NCBI GenBank assembly: GCA_052390115.1
Contig: JBQTHE010000057.1
Location: forward strand, 22,224-86,223
DNA: 64,000 bases
Source of the DNA: GCA-003244245 sp052390115
GTDB lineage: Bacteria > Actinomycetota > Actinomycetes > Mycobacteriales > Pseudonocardiaceae
Direction: 5' to 3'
This document shows positions 40,440 to 48,760 of this stretch, one piece after another. The notes below the pieces were generated by a model, which was not told the origin of the DNA, searched no databases, and saw only the letters and a program-made list of their open reading frames with translations. Position numbers and translations under genes: made by a program. Position 1 is the first letter of the stretch. The number at the start of each line of letters is the position of its first letter.

Positions 40440-41030
40440 GGCCTGGACCGGATCAAGCACGCCAACGACGGGCTAGCGGTCAAGCTCGTCCCGCTCACGC
40501 TCACCGCGATGCCGTCGTGCAGCTCGGGGTGCCACTCGTCGTCGCCGCGGTGTCGGTCTATAGAGACACCCTGTCCAGTTCCAGCCGGCGTTCCGGACGC
40601 GGGGTTCAGCGAGGTCGGCACGCTGCGCCAGATCAACGATCGCTGGTTGTTCGTCGCCATCCGTTGATCGAACGGTTCATGCGGAAATACTCCCGGGCAT
40701 CGGCAGCTCGAGCGTGACCCAGTGGCTGCGCTCGTCGACGCGGGCGCCGGGTTCGAACTCATCGACGATCCGGCCGGCGGACATCCGCGTTGAACTCCAG
40801 CGGGCGGGAGCCGGCCTTCGGCGCGTAGGGGATGTGCGGCGGGAACGCTTGGTCCGGTGGTCGGGCGAGACCGTTGAACAGCGTGGTCGCGCGGGGGCAG
40901 CGCGTAGTTAATGCTGCACGTACCTTCGGGTCCCTGAGCGCCGGGTTGTCGTTGAGGTTCGTCCCCGCGTCCCCGACATGGAGACTTATCGGGGCTATGA
41001 CGTCCCGATAGCCCCGATAAGTCTCCATGT
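40440..41030 (-). pseudogene. Degenerate coding region, no recognised family
   Basis: The minus strand shows coding-like patches in successive frames (for example ARPPDQAFPPHIPYAPKAGS, then GRIVDEFEPGARVDERSHWV, then AGWNWTGCLYRPTPRRR) broken by stops and frame changes. No single frame exceeds ~110 residues. I read this as a decayed gene but cannot name the family. It ends at the perfect inverted repeat at 40972-41034. Confidence 0.35.
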
Positions 41031-41034
41031 CGGG
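40972..41034. repeat. Perfect 27-bp inverted repeat
   Basis: Arms 40972-40998 and 41008-41034 are perfectly complementary over 27 bp around a 9-nt loop (GACGTCCCG). The arms begin CCCGACATGGAGACTTATCG. Perfect conservation inside otherwise decayed sequence suggests selection or recent arrival. Confidence 0.9.
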
Positions 41035-41513
41035 ATGCGACAGCGGATCTGTGATTGGTAGTACGGCTGCTTCAACCGCAGTACGAGAGCGCTATCGTCC
41101 GGGCCGCCGATCGACGCGGTAGTCGTTGCGATACCGACGAAACTGTTGTCCGGGTGCCGATCCAGCGTTGCATGTAGGCTTTCTCGACTTCCGTCGTGAA
41201 CGCCTTGGTTTGCCTGGTTATTCTGGTCATCATCGCTGGTGGGGCCGCACGCGGTCGCGAAACATCAGCACGATTTCAATGTCGAGCACACGCCACCGGT
41301 GGGGCGATCGTGGTACGAGCATTGACGAGCCGGTCCGTAGAACCTTCACCGTGTGGTCTCCAGGACGGTGCGCAATCAGACGATTGCGCAATGACGTGCG
41401 CACATGTGAGTGTGACAATGTACCCATGTGTGCGATGCGATGACGACACCTGTTTTCTTTTGCGGTACTGTCGGAGACCTAGATGGAAACGGTTGTCAAC
41501 TAGAGGAGGAACG
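41035..41513. other. Non-coding region upstream of mrf
   Basis: The 479 bp show no credible gene on either strand and somewhat lower GC near 41380-41500. They hold the mrf control region. Alternating GTG/CAC-rich stretches near 41398-41440 (GCACATGTGAGTGTGAC) could form weak secondary structure. Confidence 0.5.
41484..41498 (+). promoter_or_regulatory. Zur-like box upstream of mrf
   Basis: TGGAAACGGTTGTCA is a partial palindrome matching the Zur-type TGAAAACGATTTTCA at 11 of 15 positions. It ends 15 bp before the mrf GTG and overlaps the probable promoter/leader, a repressing position. Confidence 0.55.
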
Positions 41514-42737
41514 GTGGCGAACACCGCGCGCACACCGGTGGTCGTCGTGTCCGGGCTGGCCGCTGCTGCCGCCCATGACGTGGCCGACGCGTTGCTCGAC
41601 GTGCATACCGCGGTCGTCCACCACGACCTGACCCAGTTACCGCGCGGCATGCTGGTCAGGCGGGTCCGCCGCGGGACGAACGACTACACGACCGTTGTGC
41701 GACTCCCGCACGGTTGTGTGTCGTGCGCGCTTCGCGCGGAGCTGCTGCCGTTGCTGCGCAGCCTGGCCACAGCGGTGGACATACATCGGATCGTGCTTCA
41801 CCTCGACCCCGCTATGGAACCCGAGACGGTGTGTTGTGCGCTGGCGCGCATGGTCATCGACGGTGACCCGGTGGCCGACGTTGTGACGGTGCAGGCCGTG
41901 CTCGCCGTGCTGGATGCGGCGTGCTGGCTCGCTGATGTCACCGGAGACCAGAGGCTCGCGCAGCGCCGGCTCGCGGTTGGGCGGGAGGACGGCCGAACGG
42001 TGGCGCAACTCGCGGTCGGACAGGTCGAGTTCGCCGACGCGGTCGTCGTAGCAGGCGCCGCCGCGGACATGGACACCGCGCGACGGATCGATGCCGTGCT
42101 TGACCGCCTGGTGCCGGTAGCGCCGCGGAGCCGGGCAGCCCGGCTCGACGTCGAAGCGTTGCTGGCGGCCGTGCCGCCGAACTCTCGCCGGGGTCGGGTC
42201 GATAATTCACACGCGGTGCTGGCCCATTACCTGCACCCGTTGCACGAGGAACACGGCGTCGGCACGGTGTTCTTCGGTGCCCGCCGACCGTTTCATCCCG
42301 GGCGGCTACAGGATGCGTTGCAGGTTCTGCTCCACGGCGTGGTCCGGGTCCGGGGACGGATGTGGGTCGCGACCCAGCCCGACCAGGCACTGGCGCTGGA
42401 ATCCGCCGGTGGTCGTCTGCGTGTCGCCCAGGCCGGACCGTGGCTTTGCGCCGTGCCGGATTGGTCGGACATCAACGTCGAGCGGGCACTGATGGCGTCG
42501 CTGCGCTGGGACGACCAGTTCGAAGACCGGGAGCAGGCACTCGTCGCCATCTACCACGCCGCGGACCCGCAGATCATCATCGCCACACTGGATGCCGCCC
42601 TGATCACCGACGCCGAGCTGGCGGCCGGTGAGCAGGAGTGGCGGACCTGGTCGGACCCGTTTGGCCCGTTCCACGCCAGTCCGCGGGTGCCTGCCGAGCA
42701 CCCTGACGCCAACGGCGAGACAAGGCCGCGCGGTTGA
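41514..42737 (+). CDS. mrf: Mrf-type CobW-like ribosome-hibernation factor (Rv0106-like)
   Basis: The 407-residue protein is COG0523/CobW-like but its N-terminus reads VVVVSGLAAAAAHDVADALL where a GTPase P-loop (GxxGxGKTT) should be, so it cannot bind GTP in the normal way. It keeps the metal-site region as GCVSCALRAELLPLL (CxxC). Blocks HLDPAMEPETVCCAL, RTVAQLAVGQVEFADAVVV, FGARRPFHPGRLQDALQVLL and RMWVATQPDQALALESAGG agree with M. tuberculosis Rv0106, the type of protein shown in mycobacteria to recruit the hibernation factor Mpy to zinc-depleted ribosomes. GTG 41514 follows GAGGAGG. A Zur-like box lies directly upstream. Zinc-independent ribosomal-protein paralogues, its usual operon partners, are not seen here. 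Confidence 0.78.
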   Translation: MANTARTPVVVVSGLAAAAAHDVADALLDVHTAVVHHDLTQLPRGMLVRRVRRGTNDYTTVVRLPHGCVSCALRAELLPLLRSLATAVDIHRIVLHLDPAMEPETVCCALARMVIDGDPVADVVTVQAVLAVLDAACWLADVTGDQRLAQRRLAVGREDGRTVAQLAVGQVEFADAVVVAGAAADMDTARRIDAVLDRLVPVAPRSRAARLDVEALLAAVPPNSRRGRVDNSHAVLAHYLHPLHEEHGVGTVFFGARRPFHPGRLQDALQVLLHGVVRVRGRMWVATQPDQALALESAGGRLRVAQAGPWLCAVPDWSDINVERALMASLRWDDQFEDREQALVAIYHAADPQIIIATLDAALITDAELAAGEQEWRTWSDPFGPFHASPRVPAEHPDANGETRPRG

Positions 42738-42790
42738 CGTCGGGCACTCGAGTGCGCAAACGACAGGAGTGTTGATCAGAGAGTGGTCAG

Positions 42791-42943
42791 TTACTTCAGT
42801 AACTCGTTCATGGCCTCTCCGGGATTGTGCGAGATCGCCAGCCACAACACAACACCTTCCACGCCAGTTCCCCTCCGACGGGCGAGTTGCACATTACGCA
42901 AGATCTTCGCGTTCGGCCCGGCGTCTTTAGTGAACATCTTCAT
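42791..42943 (-). CDS. Small basic protein, 50 residues, unknown
   Basis: ATG 42943 follows GGAGCAGTC (GGAG 6 nt away) and opens a 50-codon frame: MKMFTKDAGPNAKILRNVQ, then LARRRGTGVEGVVLWLAIS, then HNPGEAMNELLK. Below usual gene-finder cut-offs. It converges on mrf (53 bp between stops). The central RRRG vaguely recalls small ribosomal proteins such as alternative L36, but the rest does not align, so I make no functional claim. Confidence 0.45.
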   Translation of the reverse strand: MKMFTKDAGPNAKILRNVQLARRRGTGVEGVVLWLAISHNPGEAMNELLK

Positions 42944-43173
42944 GACTGCTCCGTTCTCACACTACAGCCGCACTTTCACTCTGAGTGACTACTGTAGGCG
43001 CGCAGTATGACCAACTCATCGTCCCAGCGACTGCGATTCGACTCCGAATGGCGCTCGGCGGGCGCTCAGAACCGCCATTCGGCTCCGGATTGCGGCGGGC
43101 GTGGCCATGCGCAGCGGGCGGAGAAGGGCAGCCATCCCATGTGTGGACGCACCGGCTGTAGCACTAAGGTGGG
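42944..43173. other. Intergenic region with a 10-bp inverted repeat
   Basis: No gene is evident. CCGAATGGCG (43044-43053) pairs perfectly with CGCCATTCGG (43073-43082) around a GC-rich 19-nt loop. It could end the transcript of the gene at 43174-43443. Confidence 0.4.
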
Positions 43174-43443
43174 TCACCCTCCTGCCACCCGGCCCGGCGG
43201 CTGCGGGAGGTGTGGTGTGTTTCCCGTCGCTCCATTCGATGGCTCGACCGCTCCGAGGCTGCAGCCGGACACCACCAGGACGCCATGCCGACTGGACCGC
43301 ACGCAGTCCCGCAGCGCCGCAGCGGCGTTCGGCTGCCCATCGTCACACGTCGGCGCCGCGCAGATCAGACTCTCCGAACGCTTCGGGGCGCCCTCGACGT
43401 GTGAACCCATCACGCTCCTCTCGGTAACGACACTCGTTTTCAT
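43174..43443 (-). CDS. Small cysteine-containing protein coupled to PhoX
   Basis: The 89-residue protein starts 5 bp after the PhoX stop, with its GGAAG site inside the PhoX end, so it is translated with it. Its core ESLICAAPTCDDG, ALRDCVRSSRHGVLVVSGC recalls short actinobacterial ferredoxin/thioredoxin-like proteins (C-x5-C ... C ... C), but the usual C-terminal half is missing and the last ~25 residues look unrelated. Nearby alternative frames contain VTHLVLQPV-like traces, so a frameshift near 43200 may have truncated it. Confidence 0.5.
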   Translation of the reverse strand: MKTSVVTERSVMGSHVEGAPKRSESLICAAPTCDDGQPNAAAALRDCVRSSRHGVLVVSGCSLGAVEPSNGATGNTPHLPQPPGRVAGG

Positions 43444-43447
43444 ATGC

Positions 43448-45394
43448 TCAGCTTCCGATGGTGCCACCGTCGTCCTTGGTGATGACCAGGGTCGACGACC
43501 GGGGGCGGCCGCCGGCGTCGCCGTCGGGCCAGGAGCTGATCTCCTTGGGGTTCGCCGGGTCGCTCGGCATGTCGTCGGGACGCTCGCCGGGATGCTGGAT
43601 CCCGACGAACATGGCCTGCTCGTCGGGCGTGACGACGACCCCGGTGATCTCACACCCTTTGGGACCGACCAGGAACCGCCGGGTCTCGCCCGTTGACGGG
43701 TCCGCGCCCAGCATCTGGTTGTTGCCGAACCCCACATAGTCCCCGGCGTCGATGGTCGAGGACGACACATCGGTCTGGATCCACAGCCGGCCGATTGGCG
43801 ACACGTAGAGCCCGTCCGGCGAGCCGTACTTGTCGCCGACGATGGTCGAGCCGTGCGCCGGTACGGCGGGGTCACCGCACAGGGCGAAGATCTCCCAGCG
43901 GAAGGTGTTCTCGGAGAAGTCGTTGCGGTACCGCCAGCGGATGATGTGTCCGTAGACGTTGTTGGCCCGCGGGTTCGGCGGATCAGTCGGTGGTTGACCG
44001 GGGGCACCCCGGCGACTGTTGTTGGTCAGCGTGCAGTAGACGAAGCCGCTGCTCCGGTCGACGTCGATCCACTCCGGACGGTCCATCTTGGTGGCACCGA
44101 GGGCATCCGCCGCCTGCCGGGTCCGGATCAGGATGTCGGCCTGCCCGGAAAAGCCGGACAACGCCGGATTATCGGCCGTGAGCGGCAACCACTCACCCGT
44201 ACCGTCGGCGTTGAACCGCGCGACGTAAAGGATGCCGTCGTCGAGTGGATGCAAGTTCCGGCGCAACGCCTCGGGCCAGGGCTTGTTCGACACGTAACGA
44301 TAGATGTACTCGAAACGCTCATCGTCTCCCAGGTAGACGACCACCCGCTTGTTGCGGTCCTCGACCACCACGGCGTTCTCGTGCTTGATGCGGCCCAGCG
44401 CGGTGCGCTTGACGGGCGTGGATCGTGGCCGGAACGGGTCGATCTCGGTGACCCAGCCGAAACGGTTCGACTCGTTCGGCTCGGCCTCGACCTGGAACCG
44501 CACGTCGGTCGTGTGCCACAGGTAGCCGAAACCGTCGGGGCTGAGCCCGTAACGAGCCGCGAGGGTACCGGGAGCCGGAGCTGTCACCGTCCGGAAGTAC
44601 CCGTTGAAGTTCTCCTCACAGGCCAGGTAAGTGTTCCACGGCGTCCACCCGTGGGCGCAGTTGTTGAGCGTGCCGAGCACGAGGCGGCCGGTCGGGTCGG
44701 CGCCGGTCTGCAGCAGGGGATGGCCCGCGGCCGGGCCCCCGAAGGCGATCGGTGTGGATCCGGTGATGCGGCGCGCGAACGGCGACGGCCGCCTGACCTG
44801 CCAGCCGTCCCGTCGCCTGCGCCGCAAATGGATGACCGACACCCCGTGCGCGGCCAGCGACTTGGCCGTCTTGCCCGCGTTCCAGTTCGCCACCCCGTCC
44901 GGGAACAGCAGGCCGTCGTCGGTGTACTCGTGGTTCTGAACCAACAACCCCCGGCGCACCGACCAGGCCGGGTCAAAATCGTCGTCATCATCATCGCGAT
45001 AGCCACGCGGGAACGGGAAGAAATGCACGCCGTCGTTGTGCATCCCCCACTGCCGCTCCTGATCGGCCACCGTATTGCCGGCATCCTGGCGGAAGGCCGG
45101 ACCGTCGGAGAGGGGATCTCCCCAGGAGATCAGCACGCGAGCGGTGTAGCCGGGCGGGACGACCACCGTGTCGGCGGTGGACGTGGCGATGCCGGTGAAA
45201 CCGAGCAGTGGCTGCCGGCCACCGCGCTGGGCGGCCTCGGCCGCGGCGAGGCCCCGGCCACCGAGGAAGGTCGCCGCCGCCGCGGCGACCCCGCCGATCA
45301 GGATCGTCCGCCGGGACAGGGCCGATTCGAGGATGTCGGAGAAGCGCGGGTTGCCGGACGGATTGGAGACGATGTCATCGTCGACCTGGGACAT
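43448..45394 (-). CDS. PhoX-family (DUF839) Tat-exported alkaline phosphatase-like protein
   Basis: The 648-residue protein has a twin-arginine signal SRRTILIGGVAAAAATFLGG (residues ~29-48) and the DUF839/PhoX beta-propeller: VPPGYTARVLISWGDPL, WGMHNDGVHFFPF, LVQNHEYTDDGLLFPDG, CAHGWTPWNTYLACEENFNGYF, WVTEIDPF, ALGRIKHENA and VYLGDDERFEYIYRYVS. PhoX enzymes are Ca/Fe-dependent phosphatases. The conserved CxxxxxPW-Y-x-CEEN block with the iron-ligand cysteine is present. ATG 45394 (MSQVDDD) is selected. A pho box was not recognisable upstream. Confidence 0.88.
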   Translation of the reverse strand: MSQVDDDIVSNPSGNPRFSDILESALSRRTILIGGVAAAAATFLGGRGLAAAEAAQRGGRQPLLGFTGIATSTADTVVVPPGYTARVLISWGDPLSDGPAFRQDAGNTVADQERQWGMHNDGVHFFPFPRGYRDDDDDDFDPAWSVRRGLLVQNHEYTDDGLLFPDGVANWNAGKTAKSLAAHGVSVIHLRRRRRDGWQVRRPSPFARRITGSTPIAFGGPAAGHPLLQTGADPTGRLVLGTLNNCAHGWTPWNTYLACEENFNGYFRTVTAPAPGTLAARYGLSPDGFGYLWHTTDVRFQVEAEPNESNRFGWVTEIDPFRPRSTPVKRTALGRIKHENAVVVEDRNKRVVVYLGDDERFEYIYRYVSNKPWPEALRRNLHPLDDGILYVARFNADGTGEWLPLTADNPALSGFSGQADILIRTRQAADALGATKMDRPEWIDVDRSSGFVYCTLTNNSRRGAPGQPPTDPPNPRANNVYGHIIRWRYRNDFSENTFRWEIFALCGDPAVPAHGSTIVGDKYGSPDGLYVSPIGRLWIQTDVSSSTIDAGDYVGFGNNQMLGADPSTGETRRFLVGPKGCEITGVVVTPDEQAMFVGIQHPGERPDDMPSDPANPKEISSWPDGDAGGRPRSSTLVITKDDGGTIGS

Positions 45395-45488
45395 GCGGGG
45401 AGGCTGTCGCCTCCCCGCGAACACCACCCGAACCTGAGGTGCGTCAAGATGAACACCCCGCAAACCACGGACGGCGACCCGCCGCCCC

Positions 45489-45552
45489 CGCATTCAGCGG
45501 GCTCAGCGTGGTTATTGGGCGCTTGATAGCCACGCTGAGCCCGCTGAATGCG
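45489..45552. repeat. Dispersed palindrome, copy 2 (perfect 23-bp stem)
   Basis: Arms 45489-45511 and 45530-45552 pair perfectly around an 18-nt loop. The arm (GCATTCAGCGGGCTCAGCGT...) shares its left 15 bp with the element at 11880-11939. It lies between the VIT gene stop and the PhoX start and may act as a terminator. Confidence 0.85.
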
Positions 45553-45569
45553 CCAGATCGGCCCAGTGA

Positions 45570-46688
45570 TCAGCCCAGCGTCGCGCCGAAGAGGAGGCCC
45601 AGCAGGTAGGTGATGGCGGCTGCGGCGGCGCCGATCGTGAATTGGCGTAGGGCGCGGAGGGTTGGGGGGGCGCCCGAGAGCACCCCGACGGTGGCGCCGG
45701 TGAGCATGAGCGCGAGCCCGACGAGCACCACAGCCGCGACGAGCGCCGCGGTGCCGGTGAACCCGAGCAGGAACGGCAGCACCGGTACCGCGGCTCCCGA
45801 GGCGAAGAAGGCAAAGCTCGACAGCGCCGCGCCGAACCCGGTGCCCACGATCTCGTGCTGGTCGTCATCTGCACCGTCTCTTGGTGCGCCGGTTGACGTG
45901 GCGCCGGCGGTGTCAACGGCATAGTCGCGCAGTACTGCTTCCGCGCGGCGCCGTGCCTCCTCGGCAGGCAGTCCCCGCGCCCGGTAGACCAGGGCGAGCT
46001 CGTTGGCGTCGACGTCGAGGTGCGGCAGGACTTGCCGGGTTTCCGGGTCGGGCGTCGAGGCCGCGAGCAGTTCCCGCTGCGAGCGCACCGAGATGTACTC
46101 CCCCGCCCCCATCGACAGCGCTCCCGCCAGCAGCCCGGCCAAGCCGGTGAGCAGCACCGTCTCCGCGGTCGCCCCACCCCCGGTGACGCCCACTATCAGG
46201 GCGAGGTTGCTGACCAGGCCGTCGTTGGCGCCGAACACAGCAGCGCGGAAGGTGCCCGACACGCGCGACCGGCCCCGGGCCGCGAGCCCGCGCACCACCT
46301 CCGCGTGGATCCGCTCATCGGCCGCCATCGCCCGGGTCGCGTCGAGGTCGGTGGCATACGGCGACCGGCTCTCCGCCCGCTGGGCGAGCGCGAGCACGAA
46401 GACCGAGCCGAACCGCCGGGCGAGCCATGCGAGCAGCCGCATGCGAACGCCACCGCGATGGGCGGGCCCCACGTCCTCACCGAGCAATCGTTGCCAGTGA
46501 GCGGCATGACGCTCCTCTGCCTCGGCTAACCCGAGCAGGATCTCCCGCTCTTCCCCAGTGCGCCGGGCCGCGAGGTCGCGGTAGACCTTGGCCTCCTCAC
46601 GCTCGTCGGCCAACCGCCGCCGCCACCGGCGCACCGCCGAGGACCGGGCCCCGAACGGCTGTGAACCCCCATCGCGCATCTCGCTCAC
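45570..46688 (-). CDS. MbfA-like ferritin-domain/VIT1 iron exporter
   Basis: The 372-residue protein fuses an N-terminal rubrerythrin/ferritin-like domain (EREEAKVYRDLA, AEAEERHAAHWQ, DERIHAEVV give Glu/His iron ligands in ExxH style) to a C-terminal VIT1/CCC1 transporter (AAVFGANDGLVSNLALIVGV, GLLAGALSMGAGEYISVRSQ, and three more helices). This architecture is known from MbfA, which exports iron and lowers oxidative stress. Start GTG 46688; ATG 46679 is also possible. No IdeR box was seen near it. Confidence 0.87.
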   Translation of the reverse strand: MSEMRDGGSQPFGARSSAVRRWRRRLADEREEAKVYRDLAARRTGEEREILLGLAEAEERHAAHWQRLLGEDVGPAHRGGVRMRLLAWLARRFGSVFVLALAQRAESRSPYATDLDATRAMAADERIHAEVVRGLAARGRSRVSGTFRAAVFGANDGLVSNLALIVGVTGGGATAETVLLTGLAGLLAGALSMGAGEYISVRSQRELLAASTPDPETRQVLPHLDVDANELALVYRARGLPAEEARRRAEAVLRDYAVDTAGATSTGAPRDGADDDQHEIVGTGFGAALSSFAFFASGAAVPVLPFLLGFTGTAALVAAVVLVGLALMLTGATVGVLSGAPPTLRALRQFTIGAAAAAITYLLGLLFGATLG

Positions 46689-46783
46689 GCGTCAAGGATC
46701 TCAAGCCTCGTCTGGGCAGAGCCGGTGCAGACAAACCACTGCTGTGGTATCTCCGTGGTGGCCGTGCACTCGGGGAGGTACAG

Positions 46784-48265
46784 ATGGCGACCGCAAGTCA
46801 TGTGGCACCCGGTGCGGTACGCAGCCTCATCCCCGCGAGGATCGATCGGTTGCCGTGGTCGCCGTTCCATTCCCGGATGGTGTTCGCGCTCGGGACGGCG
46901 TGGATCCTCGACGGCCTTGAGATCACGGTCGCGAGCGCGGTCGCAGCTGTGTGGAGCCAGCCTGACACGCTCAACCTGTCCTCGACCCAGATCGGGCTCG
47001 TCGCGACGGTGTACCTGGCCGGCGAGGTCGTCGGCGCGCTGGTGTTCGGTCGGCTGTCGGACAAATGGGGCCGCCGCAACCTGTTCATGTTCACGTTGGG
47101 CGTCTACCTGTTCGGCAGCGGTCTGACCGCGCTGACCCTGGGCAACGGCACCGGCTGGATCGTGTTCCTCTACCTCACCCGCTTCATCGCCGGCATGGGA
47201 ATCGGCGGGGAGTACGCAGCGATCCACTCCGCGATCGACGAGCTGATCCCGGCCCGCTACCGCGGACGGGTAGACCTGGCGGTCAGCGGTACGTACTGGG
47301 CGGGCGCGATCCTCGGCACGCTCGGCACCTTCATCCTGCTGAATGTGATGGACCCCAGCATCGGCTGGCGGATCGGATTCCTGCTCGGCCCGGTGTTCGG
47401 TGTGGTCATCCTGCTCGTCCGGCGCAACCTTCCGGAGAGCCCGCGATGGCAGGTGATGAACGGTCGGGGGGAGGCCGCCGAGAAGTCCATCTCCCACATC
47501 GAGCACGAGGTGGAGCAGTCCGGGAAGACGCTGCCGCCGCTGGACGAGAGCAAGGCGCTCGAACTACAACCGACCGACCAGATCGGTTATCTCGCGCTGA
47601 CCCGGGTGCTGTTCCGGGAGTACCCGCGCCGGGCTGCGCTCGGCGCGTCGCTGATGATCAGCCAGTCATTCCTGTACAACGCCATCTTCTTCACCTACAC
47701 CCTGGTGCTGAGCAAGTTCTATGGCGTGTCCCCAACGTCGGCGCCGCTGTTTCTCATCGCCTTCGCCGCAGGCAACCTGATCGGTCCGCTGAGCATCGGG
47801 TACCTCTTCGACACCGTCGGTCGCAAGAAGATGATCGCCGGCACGTACATCACCTCCGGCGTCCTGCTCGCGATCACGGCCTTCCTGTTCAACGCTGGTC
47901 TGCTCACCGCGGTGACCCAAACGCTCGCCTGGTGCGTGATCTTCTTCTTCGCCTCGGCCGGTGCCAGTGCCGCTTACCTCACGGTCAGCGAGATCTTCCC
48001 GCTCGAGGTGCGGGCGAAGGCGATCGCAGTGTTCTTCGCCATCGCTCAGTGTTTCGGTGCGGTCGGCCCGGTCATCTATGGCGGGCTCATCGGTGACGGC
48101 ACCGAACCGTTCAAGCTGTTCCTCGGTTACCTGCTCGCCGCGCTGGTGATGATCGCCGGTGGGCTGGTCACAGTGTTCTTCGGGGTGGCGGCCGAACGCC
48201 AGTCCCTGGAGGACGTCGCGCCGCCGCTGGCGGCGATCGGTCGAGGCCGCGCCGGTAGCGCCTGA
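46784..48265 (+). CDS. MFS metabolite:H+ symporter
   Basis: The 493-residue protein has 12 membrane segments and the MFS signature between TM2 and TM3 (GRLSDKWGRRNLF), the TM5-6 RYRGRVDLAVSGTYWAG block and the mirrored YLFDTVGRKKMI between TM8 and TM9. It resembles the sugar/aromatic-acid porter group. Substrate unknown. ATG 46784 has GGGGAGG 5 nt upstream. It is divergent from the MbfA-like gene with a 95-bp gap. Confidence 0.85.
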   Translation: MATASHVAPGAVRSLIPARIDRLPWSPFHSRMVFALGTAWILDGLEITVASAVAAVWSQPDTLNLSSTQIGLVATVYLAGEVVGALVFGRLSDKWGRRNLFMFTLGVYLFGSGLTALTLGNGTGWIVFLYLTRFIAGMGIGGEYAAIHSAIDELIPARYRGRVDLAVSGTYWAGAILGTLGTFILLNVMDPSIGWRIGFLLGPVFGVVILLVRRNLPESPRWQVMNGRGEAAEKSISHIEHEVEQSGKTLPPLDESKALELQPTDQIGYLALTRVLFREYPRRAALGASLMISQSFLYNAIFFTYTLVLSKFYGVSPTSAPLFLIAFAAGNLIGPLSIGYLFDTVGRKKMIAGTYITSGVLLAITAFLFNAGLLTAVTQTLAWCVIFFFASAGASAAYLTVSEIFPLEVRAKAIAVFFAIAQCFGAVGPVIYGGLIGDGTEPFKLFLGYLLAALVMIAGGLVTVFFGVAAERQSLEDVAPPLAAIGRGRAGSA

Positions 48266-48299
48266 GCCGAGGGGGCGGCATCGCCGTCGCTCTTACAGG

Positions 48300-48530
48300 T
48301 CACACCAGTCCCCACGCCAACCCCAGCGCCACCATGACCACAATCGCCACGACCAGCAGCACCGCACCCAACATTCGCCCAGCGTTCGACTCTCCCGATC
48401 GCACACCCAGATCTCTGCTGGGGTGCAGGTCGGAGTCGAAACAGCCGGTAAAAGCGCTGTTGCTGCCGGTCCGCGGCCGCGGGACATTCGAGTCCTCGCG
48501 GCCCGACGGTGGCGTGAGCTGGTGTGCCAT
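48300..48530 (-). CDS. Small single-span membrane protein
   Basis: The 76-residue protein (from ATG 48530) has a polar N-terminal half and a C-terminal hydrophobic segment (MLGAVLLVVAIVVMVALGLA). It converges with the MFS gene. No homology recognised. It shares the C-terminal-tail-anchor plan with the small plus-strand protein at 48761. Confidence 0.45.
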   Translation of the reverse strand: MAHQLTPPSGREDSNVPRPRTGSNSAFTGCFDSDLHPSRDLGVRSGESNAGRMLGAVLLVVAIVVMVALGLAWGLV

Positions 48531-48760
48531 GGCACAGACTCTATGGAGGACCTGGTTATGTCCCGGCGTGAGATCGGTTAGCCGAAGGTAAAATCCCGCC
48601 GCAGCGACCCCTCTTGTGCTGATCGTCACTGAATGAGGTCAAGCGGCTACGCTGTGGCTAGGGCGCTAGCTAGTCTCCGCCACGTTGGCGGCAGGGAACA
48701 GCGTCCACGCGGTGATCGACTCTTCCCGGCCCACGTCGAGAAGCCCCACGAGGAGCAGTG

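Noticed and set aside
42791..42943. Zinc-independent ribosomal protein L36 paralogue
   Set aside because: Only a short RRRG-like stretch agrees; the ends and length do not match L36.
43853..45526. 557-codon plus-strand frame opposite PhoX
   Set aside because: Antisense shadow with no domain features; PhoX on the minus strand has full-length motifs and a Tat signal.
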